From NCBI GenBank assembly GCA_039704465.1, contig JASFAU010000019.1, forward strand, positions 372,001 through 436,000: DNA of 64,000 bases, given 5' to 3'. The stretch's first letter is position 1; every line of letters begins with the position of its first letter. Below, in pieces: positions 44,089-56,433 of the stretch. Made by a program: the position numbers and the translations under genes. The notes beneath the pieces are model-generated. The model saw only the letters and a list, made by a program, of their open reading frames with translations, was not told the DNA's origin and searched no databases. The stretch comes from Plasmodiophora brassicae (Eukaryota > Endomyxa > Phytomyxea > Plasmodiophorida > Plasmodiophoridae).

Positions 44089-47000
44089 TTATGATTCGGA
44101 GAAGGGCGCACGCAGGTCGTCGATCGTGAACAACGGGAGCGACCCGATCGGGACGACGTGCCGGATGCCGGTGGCGATCGCCTTCGTGGCGCTGTCGGCG
44201 CAGGCGTCGGCGCCGGCGTGGACGTCGGCCCAGATGGCGGCGCGGAACGGCACCGCCGTCACCTCGCAGCGCAACGCCATGCCGATCAGGACGCCGACGA
44301 CCTCGTACACGTGGACGAGGTCGGGCACGTCCGGCAGCGGGCGCCCGTCGTCCCGGAACAGCAGGCGCTGCGCCTCCCCGAGGCACGTCTCCAGGACCTG
44401 TTGAAACGCGGCGGTCTGGTCGGCCGATGGCGACGGCGCGTCCCCGGCCCACATGACGCTGAACGAGCGCAGGCGCCCCTTGTCGCCGGCCGTAATCCGC
44501 CCGAGCGTGCTGGTCGGCAACCCTCGGACGAGCGACACCACCTGCTCCAGCAGCGGCGTGCCGTCGCCGCGCTCCAGCTTCAGCGTCGGCACCGACGCCT
44601 CCAGGAACGTCGACATCGGCGACAGCGAATGCGTCAGCGCGCTCGCGTGCCGCCACAGCTGCCGCTTCGTGCCGCGCCAGATCAACGACGACAGGTCGCG
44701 CAGGGCGGCGAGCACCGGGCCGTCGTGGCCGGAGAACCCGATCAGCCCGTCGACGGCGACGTTGACGTGCACCAGCAGCGCGTATCGGGCGCGAACCGTT
44801 CGCGGGTCGGCGCCGCCGGCGAGCTCGTCCACCTGAGCGACGGTCAGGAACGAGGGCGGCAGCGTCGCCGCCGCCGCCGCCCGGTCGACGAGGTCGGCGA
44901 ACTGGCCCAGGTCGGCGGACACGGCCCGGTGGAATTCGGCCAGCGTCACGGCCGGCTCGTCGATCGCTCTCGCGGCGCCCGCTGCCGTCGCCGACGCGTT
45001 CGTGGCGATCACCGAGATCTCATCGTCCAGCTCGCGTGACGTCAGCGGGCGGGCGCCGGGCTCGGCGTCGACGTGGACCCAGGGCGACCCGCATCGGGAC
45101 CCGATCAGCGTGGCGTTGCCGGCGCAGGTGCGAATGCGGGCCCCGCATGGGATGTCGTTCAGCACCGGTCGGTCGACGCGGTACCATTCGTAGCGGCCCT
45201 GGTCGTCCTTGTACGCGCGCAGCGCCCCGGTCGACCAGAGGGACATCCAGTCGATGGCCAGGGCCGCTTCGTCGGGCGGCAACGTCGGCAACGCTGATCG
45301 GATCCGCTGCAGGCGGCACAGCGCATCGGCGACCAGGTCGACCGTGTCCAGGCAGCCTTGCTCGGGGCGTTCTGCCCGAATAGACAGCGCCTTCATGGAG
45401 ACGCTGTCGTTGTTGTGGTACAGCGATATCGCGGGGAACACGTACGCGCCAGGCGGGAGGCCACGAAGCACGAGGCCCAGATTCCGGCCGTCTCGCGAGA
45501 CGGACAGCGTCCCATGGGACAGGTCGAGCGAGAGCCCGAGCATGACGACCGACGATGGCGGCGAGCCCCCGTTTGAACCCGGGGCCATTAGCAGAGGGAC
45601 AGACGGCGACCCCGGCAGCTCTGCGACGCGACCGATTCGGCGATCGTTATGCCATAGCTGGCCGTCAACGGACAGGCCCCAGGAGGACGTCCCGCTTCCC
45701 AGCCACGTGCACGACACGTCGTCCGGATCGGTAGTGATGCCGATGAACACCATCCCGTTCGTCACTTGGTCGACCGCAACGGTCCACGACACGACTGCCG
45801 GAGCCGACGGCGACGGGCTCGACGAACAATTCTCCCATACCTACAGCACGGTAAGAACCGCAACCTGAACCGGGCCCCGTTGACACCAACCTGGAACCCT
45901 TTCGCAGAGCTCGCGCCCAGCCATGTGCTATCCACCACCTGGGTGGCGTTCAGCGCATCGTCCGACAGACGCAGCGGCGACGAGTCGTCGAACGTGAACG
46001 AAACGTCGTCTACCGAAGCGTGCAGGCCGGTACCATGGCTGGATGCCTGCTCGCTCAAGCACAAATTGAGCAGCGAGAGAACGAACGGCGAATAGAGCAG
46101 ACGACTTTGGTGGTACTCGCGAAGCGCGATTCGCGAGAACTGGACGCAGAGGCGTTCGAACGGAATGGTGGCAGCCAACGTGGGCGGTCGTTTCGCGAGG
46201 CATTTCAGCGCCACCTGCTTCAACGGCACATTGGCACAGTAGAGGCAAGCCGCAATGGCCTGCCAGAGGGCGGGCGTGGCCCGGTCCAGAATCGACAGAA
46301 GGAACGTCTCGGTTCGTTCGAGATGGAGACGTCGTTGATCGCACGCCTGGTTATCGGTGCATTCGACAGACCCGCGGGCGAACCAGGGGACCTCCTCGTA
46401 CAATGCAGCATCAGCCGGCGACGCAGCCAGTTCAAGCTGACTCAGGCATTCCGCCTCGACAGCTGCCTTCACGTCCGCAGACGAAACGGCTTCCTGGAGA
46501 TGTCGAACAACCCGCTTGTGCACCAGGGAATGCGGCGCCCGAATGGCTCCGCGCCAGATCGTGAGCTTGACGAGTCGCACGTACGCGTCGGCGTCAATGT
46601 GCGCCGTTTGCTTCGGGGCGCACCACTCCACGAACACACATCGGGCGCGAAGTACGGCGAGCTCAGCCATGAGCCCGGTGCTCGACAGCTTGGCGACCGC
46701 CAGTCCCTGGCTGGCGTGGCTCAATGACGCGCCACCGACGATCAGACCACGTCCCATTGCTTTCTCAACCGCCAGCATCGCCGCGTCAGCCTGCCCCGAT
46801 GACAATGGGGAAAGGCCACACTCGACATCGAGACTGTCGTTCTTGCCGTGCTCGGCTTCGTCCTCTCTCTGCCGGGAGATTGTGAACGGGTTGTTCTCGT
46901 CAACAGCGTTGGCCGCCATTGCATTCGCTTGTTGCTGCTGCCGTTGAGCGTTTCGCGCTGCGGCAGCAGCCTTCTTGGACTCAACAAGAGCGCCGACGGT

Positions 47001-50000
47001 GGCTAGATTGTTCAAAATCCAATTCGTGGCAGCGACGAGATCCTCGTGGTTCTGCTCCAGCGCATAGATGCAATGGTCCACTTCGAAGCCCATTGCCATC
47101 AGCTTGGCGACCGATTCCTGTGACACCGTACTGCCTGACGCGGGAGAATCTGATGCCGACCCCGATTCCGCCAGAGCCCAGTGGCAGCGCCGGAAGTGCT
47201 CCCCAAGGGACGAATGAACCGTGCCGGGGATTGACCGACTTGACGCAGCGCATAACGGGCATTCGCCGCGAACTCTGGACGACCCATGCTGGTTCGAGAA
47301 ATGGACGAGGAGATTCGGCATCGACATATCCCGCTGTGAACAGGCAGGGCACCGGTAATTGGACGCATTCGGGTCAGGGTCGGCCGTGTTGTCACACTCA
47401 GACGACGCAGCAGAGCTTTGGGAAGCACCGTCAGGATCCCTGGGTATTAGTCCCAAGGACTCTAGAGACGACACGATTTGTCGCGGAAGTGATGCCCGCC
47501 TGCCGGACCCAATGACGTTATTGGAAGCAACTGGAGAGGAGCTCGACGAAGACGATGGCGGATCGTCCCCAATAATGATTGGATTGCTGTTGGACCCATT
47601 GGCTGCAAACGTGCTCGATCGCTTACGCGCAAGCAATGAACGATGCGCTGCTTCAACATCGACGAGTGATCGAAAGCGAGGCTGAACAGAGGCCGGTAAA
47701 GGGCGTGCACCAAAATGCAAGGCAGTCTCAACAAGCGGGGCAAGTGATTCCAGTGATGGATTCGACCGAGTCGCATTAATAAGGCACTGCAGGGCGTTCG
47801 CAGCAAGAGTTAGCCACAGAGACGACACGGATTGGGCGGATGGTCCCCAAATCGCCTGGGTCGCTTGAGCACACGCTTTGCTCAACATCAGGCCGAACTC
47901 CGATACCAGCTCCGGTGCCCATCTAAGCAGGCATTGCAAACGGTCAGTTTAGTTTCTTACCATCCGCAAGCGCCCCACGAGTTACGTACGGGATAGTCGT
48001 AGCGTTCGCGTCACCAATGGGCGCGCAAGCCCCAATCATTTCCGTTCTCCACGAAAGCCTCGAAACGCGGGAAGCAGCAAGATCCGACAACTGCCGGGGT
48101 GCTTCGACAAGCAGTGTACAAATTCCAGTACGGTGGTCCACGGCTGTGACAGTTCCGCGGTTTGGGCCGAACGACACCGGCCCACCGATTCTGACCTCCT
48201 CGAGGGTACCCCCGAGAATGGCAATAGTCGACAGCGCATCGCGAAGAAGGTCATCATCTGTGGAATTCGCAATGATTTTTCGGGTGGCGGTTTTCAGGCG
48301 CGAACAGAACATGGAATGCCAAGGCTTTGTTGGAAGTAGGTGGCGATACAAAGACGCCGCCTCGTGAGCGAGAGAATGGTGGTCCCCATCGGTCGAGCAG
48401 GCTCTCGTACAGTCGTCGATCATTTGCCATAGGATTCGCTCCAGTTGGTGAGCGCACTGATCGTCTTTCCCATTAGCACAGAGAACCCGCAGAGCTCGCA
48501 GAATGACGAACCGAACCCGAGTCGTACCCTTTTCCAACAACGGCAAGAGAACGCTGAGCCATACAGTGAGGCTCAAGCCGAACACAGACAGGCCGTCCTC
48601 AGCCCTATTGAGACACAGCATGCAGTGCAGCATACAGAGGTACTCGAAAATAATGGTATCAGGAGAAGGGAGCGACATGAGCCCATCAGTGCGCTGAACG
48701 ATGCTGTGTGGGCCCGCTTGATACATGGATTTGACTTCCTCGTTGGGGACCACCGATTGCCACCATCGCATATCACAGACACGTGAGTCGATGTCGCCAA
48801 GCAATAACATCGAGGACGGGGGAACAACAAATGGCGCGACACCTGTTGCGGTTGCAACTAACGAATCGTCAACGTACAAGCGCATTTCGCGGTTGCAAAC
48901 AGCACATGATATGAGGTACCATTGTGCAGGTTCGATGGCTGGCGCGTGGCAGACGCAAGGAGCTGTCATGCCCTGGACAGATAAACTGAAATCGATACCA
49001 GCGGCCGTATCGACAGAAACCAGTAGAGTTTCGTGGCCGGCGATCTCGATCTGCACGGGACGCTCAGCCGAAGCCCAAACCCAAAAGCTGAGCGTGAAGT
49101 CATCGCGCCAAACATTAACAAGGGAGACCGGTTGGTGCAGACTAGTCGACGAGCCGACAAGAGACACGTATTTGGTGGAATCCTGAACGGGGCGCCAGGA
49201 AAGCATGGCATCGGGCCATTTGGCGCATACGCCCAGCTCTTGATGGAGATACGACCCCAATTGTTTGAGATGCGATTCACTCTGTGCCTCGACAGCAAGA
49301 CAGTGCATTACCCGGAGTGCACTTCTGTGAATATCGGTGCCAGCGGCGTCGTTTGTACATTCGGCATCGGCTGGCAATCCCCTTTGTACGGCTCGCGAAA
49401 TGCAGTCCCGTAGGAAAGGCATGACGCCAAGTTCGTTTCGTGCTACAGTGCAGGCGTGTTAGAGCCACGATACGCAACGTGCACCCGCCTACCTTGGACA
49501 TTGTGACGGAGGAATTTCGTGACCAGGAACGGTAATATTCGCAAAATCAACGATGATTGCTGCTGAGGCGTGAACGATTGGCGGCGAGGAAGATCAAGGA
49601 CGTAGCGTAACAGATGGTGGATATCGAAATTCAGCCGCACAACGGACTCAATTACAACGGACAGTATAGAATCGAGGGTTGCGAAGGTCTTCACGCTGTC
49701 AAGAAGGTCGACTGTTCAACGTCAGTTTGATATTAGCGGTCATGGATTCCGGTGGGTCATACGCACCTAGGAACGAAAGGGCTGACCTGAGGACAACGAT
49801 GCCGTCTAGGGCTCCACTGGGTGGTGACGAATCCACATGTGAGCAGAACTCGTGAAGAGCATCGTTATGGCAGTTGCCATCGGCAGCTACAGGCCTCATG
49901 ATCAGTAAATTGATGAAGCGGGCAGCCAAGTCTCCACAGCTGATTTGGATATCAATTAGCCATTGCTGGTCGGCGTATTGTGGAGCGGCTTCTTGGGTGC

Positions 50001-53000
50001 TCTCAATGCACTACGGTGGCGATACCATTACATATAAACAGATAGATACATACTGACAGACCATACCTGTAAGGTCCGCTTCAAACGCGATAATAAAGAG
50101 CAAGCCAGGTACACGCTCTCAGCAAAGCACTGCAGGGTGAGCAAGAAGACCGGCAGGGAACATTGCACGATTGAGTCAGCTAGCCGGTCCTGGCCAGGCG
50201 ATTTAGCCGCCTCGGCCATTAGGTCGCAGCAAACCGAGAAAAAATCGTGGGCATAGCCGACAAGTTGAAGCATTGGACCTGAAGTGCAGGAGGAATCCGC
50301 ACTGTATGCAGAGAATGCACGGTTCAGCAGCACCTGAAACAATCACCAGGTTACAAAACTTGAAATTCGACAAGCAGGCACACGAATACTTGTTGGAATG
50401 CAATAAGAAGGGCGACGTCGCCTCTTTGTTTGCAGAACCCTGACGAAGGCCCCTTCATGGATATTGCTGCCAGCGATGTTGGACCAGACGCAGCTGCTTT
50501 CCCTTGATTGGTCGGCGAGCGACCCCAATCGGCAACCATAATCTCTTGCGTGCCGGAATCCTTCCGGTCGGCGAGTGCTGGCTCAGTGGTCGTTGCGGTT
50601 CGAGGCAGTGGAGATACGCCGAGATGGACTGATCGGATCAGCGTCGCAAGCGTCGACATCAAATTGTTCTCAGAGTCCACATTCTTCATGAAGGCTTGCA
50701 GGAGCGCACGTTCACTCAGCCGCTTCATAATGGTCTCCTGGATAGGTGCACCGAACGGCATAACGCTTGGGTATAATTTCGCCAGCTCCCCGTCCAAAAC
50801 CTGTTGCAGCAGACCTGCATGAAGCGCTTGGCCTGGGTACCTAGAAGCAAATTTTGTCAGTGGATTGGTACTTTGTCAACCGGGACCTGGTTGAACGCAT
50901 ACCAGACTTCAATGCCTAGAACGTATGCTTCGGCGGCTTCTTGACGAACGCAAGTCGTCCACTCCGGCGGGCCATACACAGTGTCGCCCGCCTGCATTAT
51001 TGCAGTAAGGCACCGGTGCAACCGGTTGGCAATGGCGGACGCCCTCAAACCCAAGGCGTCCAAGTCGTTTGCTGTTCGAATACCTTGCCAGATATTGGCC
51101 TTCAAGACGCGCAGTGATGCCGCTAGGGCGTACGGGGTAAAGATGGTGGCACCACTGTCGACGTCCTTGGTACTTTCGCCCTTGGAAGACTTCTGATGGT
51201 CCTGAAGTTCCCGCAGGCCTTCCATATCAATCGGCGACGCTCTATTGAGATCCCATGGTCAGATATACATTGGCCCATACGAGAGCTGAAACGGCGCCTA
51301 CGAGTTTCTGTCGTCGATCAGCATTTCCAATATGTCAGCCAGGTTTTCAAATGTTTCGGGACGCAGGTCTATGGCGAAACGTTCGAACGCGCGGACGGCC
51401 ACCGAGTTTGACGGGTGGGGTTCTTTCGGTGCCCACAGAGAAGACTCGTTTGGAACGAAAGACTTTGAGCACGAATCCATTACGGCGAGGCTGAATACTG
51501 CAATCTGTTGCCAAAGAATGCGGCCATCTTCGGAGGCAACATTATCGTCCTTGACCGACGCGGCAGGTGCTGAAAGAGCGATTCCGTTCGCTTGAATGGC
51601 TTGTTGCGCGGTCAGTGGGCCGTCCGTCGGTGCGTTAGCCCAATGTTGCCGAACAGTGGTGAGAATGATACTGCACTTGTCGCCACAAGCACCCTTCCGG
51701 ACATACTTGCCCTTTAGGTTGTCGATCAGTTGTGGAACCAACTGAGGAGCAGTGGACGGAATCCCCAGTGCAAACTCGGCACCGTTGCCGCACGCGAAGA
51801 CTTCGCCATCTCGACTTATCAGCAGGGTATGGTCCATGCCCCCGTCGGCATCGACGATGAAGTGCTTAGAGAGCGCGGTAATCTGTTCGGGGAACACGCG
51901 CTCCTGCGCGTTTCCAAGACCAAGCTGGCCGACAGTGGAACTTCCCCAGGCAAACACGGCACCAGTCTCGCACACCGCCAGCGAATGATCGTATCCGGCA
52001 GCGACACGAACGACCCTTTGTCCCTGGAGCTTCTCGATCAGAAGCGGCGTATGCTGCCGGGCTTTGCTGCCATGACCGAGAACTGGCCTCGTGCCTTCAT
52101 AACCGCAGCCCCAGCTGTATGCGTCTCCCTTCGACGTGCATGCAAGGGCATGATCCCAGCCACCGGCGACGTGGACGACGACCTCAGAGCCGAATGCAGC
52201 GATGCGTTTCGGTGTGTTGCATTCGCCAAGGTTCCCGTGCCCACATTGCCCGGTTGTGTTCTTTCCCCAGGAGTACAGAGCCCCGCCTTCGGCAAGCGCA
52301 AACGTAAACGCTGAACCACAAGCGATGCCGGTAACGACATGATCGCTGAGCGCCTGGACAAGGGTTGGGGTACGGCGCTCTTTGGTGTCACCGGTCCCCA
52401 GCCGCCCGTTGATACCGTTGCCAAACGTGTACACACGTCCGACGTCGGACAGCAGCACAGAGTGAGATAGACCAACTGCAACTTGGACAACATGGATTCC
52501 ATGAGCGCTCTTCAGCAGCGTGGGCGACACAGCATTCGCCAACGACTTTGTCCCTAGTCGCCCGTGCTGGCCGTTGCCCCATGCATAGACGTCCCCGTTG
52601 TCAATGACGGCCAGCGAATGCGTTGAAAACGTGGCCACCGTCGTGACGTTCTTGCCCCGCAACGTTTCAAGCACTTGGGGAATTTGGACACTGTTGAGCG
52701 ACGGACCTTGACCGAGACGCCCGGTGTCGCCTCGCCCGAACGAATACAGTTCCGGCTCCAGACCGGAAGTGGACGCGCTTCCAATGACAGAAGCGAGCGA
52801 TGCTAGAGGAGCATGAAGGTCGAGACCGTGAAGGTCGGCCCCACCATTCGAAAGCAGCAGCTTTACAACGGAAAGTAGGCCCGACACCGAACCCTGGCCG
52901 GCGGCAAGAACCACCAGGAGCTCATAGGCAACCTTGCGATCGGCGCGCTTCCGCTCAACTGTATCGTAAGGCGGTTCGTCGAACAGGGGCGTCGACTCCG

Positions 53001-53903
53001 CGAGCGGCCCGGTGATGGCCTCCCGTAAGAACTGGCCGACCGCCTCCGTAATCGGATTCTGACTCTCGACCGTGGAGAGCCTCGTCATTGCGTTGGACTT
53101 GCCGCCTGGCGCATCCATGAACAGCCCGCGAAGCGTCTCGATCAGCTTATGGCATAATCGCGGTTCTGAGAAGCTCAAGCGCTCGCGCATGGCCATAAAC
53201 ACGCTCAGTCCCAGCTGGACAGCTGGCGATAGACCCTGCAGCGCGCGGTCAGCCCTTTGCATTTCAATTGCGAACGTTCCCGTACCTCAGCGGACGCCGC
53301 GTTCTTCGTAACGACTGGCTTCTGGACGTCGTCATTGCAAGGCGACGCCACCGACGGACGTGTCGCTGCCCTTGACGCCGCCAGAGATTCGTGAATTCGT
53401 CGAAGGACGGCGACCCTCTTCCGGAACGTCGTCACCTTCTGGCTGCCGGACGTGCCCGTTACCTTGCCGATGATCAGGTCGGCTAGCGCCTGGCGGTCGT
53501 CAGGGACCCAGTCGAAAACGGCGGCGTAATTGCCAATGTCGGCGTTGGCATCACGATGCAGCGGTGAGATCGGCGAAGCCGACGCTGTCGTCGTCGGCGA
53601 AATTTTCTTCGTGGCCGCGACAGCGGCGGCCTGCGACGGCGCCATGGCAACGCCGACGCTGAGCAGGCGAGCGGCATTCGATTGCTGCCCAGCGGACGAC
53701 AGTACCGCCAACGGGACCGCCCCACCCGCTGCGATACTCGCCCACGAGTCGCCGTCTGCCGCTGACGACGTCGCGTGCGGGTCCACGGGCGCCGGCCCCG
53801 GCGCCACGAGCTTGTACGCGCGCTCCAGCTCGCCCTCGTCGAACAGCCTCAGGACATTGAAGTTCGACCAGGGGTCGGCGGCGCCACCCGCCCCCGTCTC
53901 CAT
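44089..53903 (-). CDS. Giant RCC1 / LamG-like / zinc-finger / UBA / SPRY protein with truncated HECT domain
   Basis: Multi-exon gene of about 9.8 kb. ATG 53903 (METGAGGAADPWSNFNVLRL) is used because the longer frame starts with GTG. An intron near 53230-53275 joins AASAE to GLSPAVQLGLSVFMAMRER. A seven-unit RCC1 propeller follows (about 52760-51640: ELYSFGRGDTGRLGQG, DVYAWGNGQHGRLG and so on). Helical exons lie at about 51.2-49.5 kb. A LamG/concanavalin-like domain is near 49.15-48.75 kb (FTLSFWVWASAERPVQIEI). Paired zinc-finger motifs near 47.35-47.15 kb resemble Di19 (YRCPACSQRD, ECPLC). A UBA domain follows (VAKLMAMGFEVDHCIYALE). An SPRY domain is at 45.85-45.4 kb (SWTVAVDQVTNGMVFIGI). The last 130 residues match the start of a HECT N-lobe (VYEVVGVLIGMALR, AAIW), then jump to ATGIRHVVPIGSLPLFT and stop. 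The catalytic-Cys C-lobe is absent. HERC/HECTD-type scaffold; ligase activity unlikely. Confidence 0.75.
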
Positions 53904-54271
53904 CCCGAACGGACACGGTCGATTGCACTGTGGCCCACCCTGTGCCTTTATTTTCACAGGTCGTCTTTGGGGTCGCTCGAGCGTTTTTGCCTCGGTCGCG
54001 TCGACTGGTCGTTTCGTTCCACGTTTCGTTGTCGATTTTGGTGGCAGATGGCGACGATTGGTTTCTTTGGGGGGCAGTGGCGGTCCTGGACAATTTATCA
54101 GTCGGCGTGGAAGCGTGAGTCACGTGCGGGGTTGGGTCAGGGGGTGTCCCGCTGGTTCCGGTGGAAGGTGTCGCCCTGGGAGCGATCCATAATTGATTAT
54201 AGGCAGCACGCGCGCAACGACCTGTACGTGCTTCGAACGCGAAACAAATCCAAACCCCGGAGAACACTGTC
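53904..54271. promoter_or_regulatory. Divergent promoter region (giant gene / MscL-1)
   Basis: 368 bp between divergent ATGs. Open frames through it start with non-ATG codons. No specific element recognised. Confidence 0.45.
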
Positions 54272-54805
54272 ATGACGTGGCTGAAAGACTTCAAGGCGTT
54301 CATCAACCGCGGGAATGTCGTCGAGCTGGCCGTCGGTGTCGTCATCGGTGCGGCATTCCAGCGTATCGTCAGCAGTCTTGTTGACGGCGTATTCGCCCCG
54401 ATTGTGACGCTGCTCGTCCCGGTCGACCTCTCCAACCTGTTCTTCGTCGTCAAATGCAAAGCGACGAAAGACAACGGCCTGAACCCGTACCTCCCCTTCA
54501 ACTGCAAGGGAGCCGATGCAGATTACGACACCATTCAGATCGCGCAGTTGAACGGCGCGACGTACTTCAACCTCGGAGAGTTCATCCTGGCGTGTGTGGA
54601 CTTCCTGGTCGTCGCGCTTGTCCTGTTCTGGATCATTCGGATGTACATGCGCATGTTCCACATCGAGAACCAGAAAGACAAGCACTGCATGTTCTGCATG
54701 CAGACGGTGGACCCCATGGCGTCCAGGTGCCATCACTGCACGTCGGCCATCGTCCCTGATGACGCTGACCCGACAACCGGCGCCGACGTCAAGGACACCG
54801 TATAA
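54272..54805 (+). CDS. mscL: MscL-type mechanosensitive channel with C-terminal zinc ribbon, copy 1
   Basis: Large-conductance mechanosensitive channel family: a tension-gated safety valve for osmotic downshock, classically bacterial. Intronless, 177 residues, start ATG 54272. TM1 carries the family signature FINRGNVVELAVGVVIGAAF and continues into QRIVSSLVDGVFAPIVTLLV. The loop is long (about 60 residues) and has two Cys (VVKC, FNCKG). TM2 is FILACVDFLVVALVLFWIIR, followed by a basic MYMRMFHIENQKDK. The cytoplasmic tail has a CxxC...CxxC pair (CMFCMQTVDPMASRCHHC), a zinc-ribbon-like addition not typical of bacterial MscL. Length is above the usual 130-150 residues because of loop and tail. 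A tandem paralogue follows at 55113. Confidence 0.88.
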   Translation: MTWLKDFKAFINRGNVVELAVGVVIGAAFQRIVSSLVDGVFAPIVTLLVPVDLSNLFFVVKCKATKDNGLNPYLPFNCKGADADYDTIQIAQLNGATYFNLGEFILACVDFLVVALVLFWIIRMYMRMFHIENQKDKHCMFCMQTVDPMASRCHHCTSAIVPDDADPTTGADVKDTV

Positions 54806-55112
54806 GCTCGTGGAGCCTGTTGTAGAACATACGATAAACAGCCCAATTTGCATCCAACGTGCCCTTTTGCACAACAAGATACGCGCTTCACATATTCACA
54901 GTTGCCTGGAATCGACGGCCCGGTTCTGGGTCGGCGGCAGGGGTCAACCAATCTCCGGAATGATCCGGGGATTTATCTGGTAGTGTGATCTGGTGGCCTT
55001 CCGGGGCTGGTAGAGGTGGTTGCCTCAGTGTAATATCGTGGTTTGGCTCCTAACGTCGTCCTTCTAATAGTTGACTGCTTCGAATCGCCCCGTGCCCAAC
55101 CAAGACAACGCC
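54806..55112. other. Intergenic between the tandem MscL genes
   Basis: 307 bp, no gene recognised; presumed terminator of copy 1 and promoter of copy 2. Confidence 0.45.
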
Positions 55113-55628
55113 ATGTCGTGGACCGCCGAGTTCAAGAAGTTCCTGAAGCGCGGCAATGTCGTCGAGCTGGCCGTCGGTATCGTGATGGGCGCCGCGTTCC
55201 AGCATGTAGTGGCGTCGCTCGTCGAAGGCGTGTTTAGCCCTGTGGCGTCCATCCTGGTTCCCGTTCAGCTCAACAACTGGTTCTACGTCGTGAAGTGCCA
55301 GCAGCATGATGATAAGAATATCGAGCTGAACCATTGGTGGCCGTTCAACTGCCAGGGGCAGACGTATTCCACGATGAAGTCGGCCAAGAATGCTGGTGCA
55401 ACGTACTTTGACCTTGGGACGCTGACGAACGCCATCATCGAGTTCCTGATTGTCGCCCTGGTCCTGTTCTGGATCATCAAGGCGTACAACCGCATGTTCC
55501 ACGTCAAGGGCAAGGCGAAATGCACACACTGTATCCAGGAGGTCGACCGCATGGCGTCGCGATGCAACCACTGCGCCGGTACACTGACGCCGCAGGAAGA
55601 CTCCTTTATCGACGTCAAGGGGCAGTAA
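55113..55628 (+). CDS. mscL: MscL-type mechanosensitive channel with C-terminal zinc ribbon, copy 2
   Basis: Intronless paralogue of the gene at 54272. The frame opens with TTG; the first ATG is 55113 (MSWTAEFKKFLKRGNVVELA), giving 171 residues. TM1 is AVGIVMGAAFQHVVASLVEG, the loop carries WPFNCQGQTYSTMKSAKNAG, TM2 is AIIEFLIVALVLFWIIKAYN, and the tail has CTHCIQEVDRMASRCNHC, again two CxxC pairs. Loop and tail differ considerably from copy 1 while TM1 and TM2 are conserved, so the duplication is not very recent. Family members form pentamers; the two copies might form mixed channels. Bacterial-origin transfer is likely from family distribution, but the eukaryotic zinc ribbon shows long domestication. 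Confidence 0.88.
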   Translation: MSWTAEFKKFLKRGNVVELAVGIVMGAAFQHVVASLVEGVFSPVASILVPVQLNNWFYVVKCQQHDDKNIELNHWWPFNCQGQTYSTMKSAKNAGATYFDLGTLTNAIIEFLIVALVLFWIIKAYNRMFHVKGKAKCTHCIQEVDRMASRCNHCAGTLTPQEDSFIDVKGQ

Positions 55629-56433
55629 GTGAATACAACCCACTTCTTGACACCGCCACCGTTAGTGCTGTTTACCATGTCGGCGGTCAGGAACGTCACA
55701 CCTGCACTTCTGTTACGGAAGGCGGATGTCGTCAGTAGTGTAGACAGATCAGCCACTGTATGGAAAATCAAAGTCTAGGCAGCTTTGAGCCCTCATTGAG
55801 CCCTCAGATTCGCCCCGAAGTCGCCACTCTTACAAGATCCAAGCACAAAGGTGACTGGCTGCCACTGCCAGGCCAGGGACAGCTGGCGTTCCGCAAGCTG
55901 ACCCTACGATCCTCGGACCCGAGACCGAGGTTCCTGCGTGAACAGCGCCAAACTAATTGAATTAATAATCCGACCATGTTCATACCCATCAATTCTATCA
56001 GGATTGTTACTTGCTACAGACACAAAACCGGATGGTGCTATGTGTTTGTTGATCCAGTTGACATGACAACGAGTCAATACCTATACGAACAAGTCGTCTC
56101 GGAAGAAGGTCGGGCGGCAAGGCCGGGCGGCAAGACCGTCGGCGCATCCACAGTTGCTGCACGTTGTAGGCTGTGTGGATGCGACGCCAGGTATCCGATA
56201 GGGGGACAACGTACGACTTACGAGGTCTCAGCCGGTGAGGCCCGGATTTTTGACCTCGCACTTCCGCACGGACATTCTGACCCCTTCTTGTTCCGCACGG
56301 ACACTCTGACCCCTTCTTGTCCAGGCGCAGCTTCCGAGACTCAACGATCGTGAACAAAGCCAACTGTCATTTCGTTCTGCTCTTGTTTCTCTACTACCGT
56401 AGCGCACGTGACTACTCTCTGTGCTCCACGATC
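55629..56433. other. Intergenic, no gene recognised
   Basis: About 800 bp. Contains the 29-bp tandem duplication at 56262-56319 and otherwise short frames without family features. Confidence 0.5.
56262..56319. repeat. 29-bp tandem duplication
   Basis: Two adjacent 29-bp units (56262-56290 and 56291-56319), beginning TTCCGCACGGACA, differ by one base. Upstream of the LRR gene. Confidence 0.85.

Noticed and set aside
56262..56319. 29-bp duplication as a transposon end or attachment site
   Set aside because: Only two adjacent copies, no inverted terminal repeats or coding sequence of a mobile element nearby.
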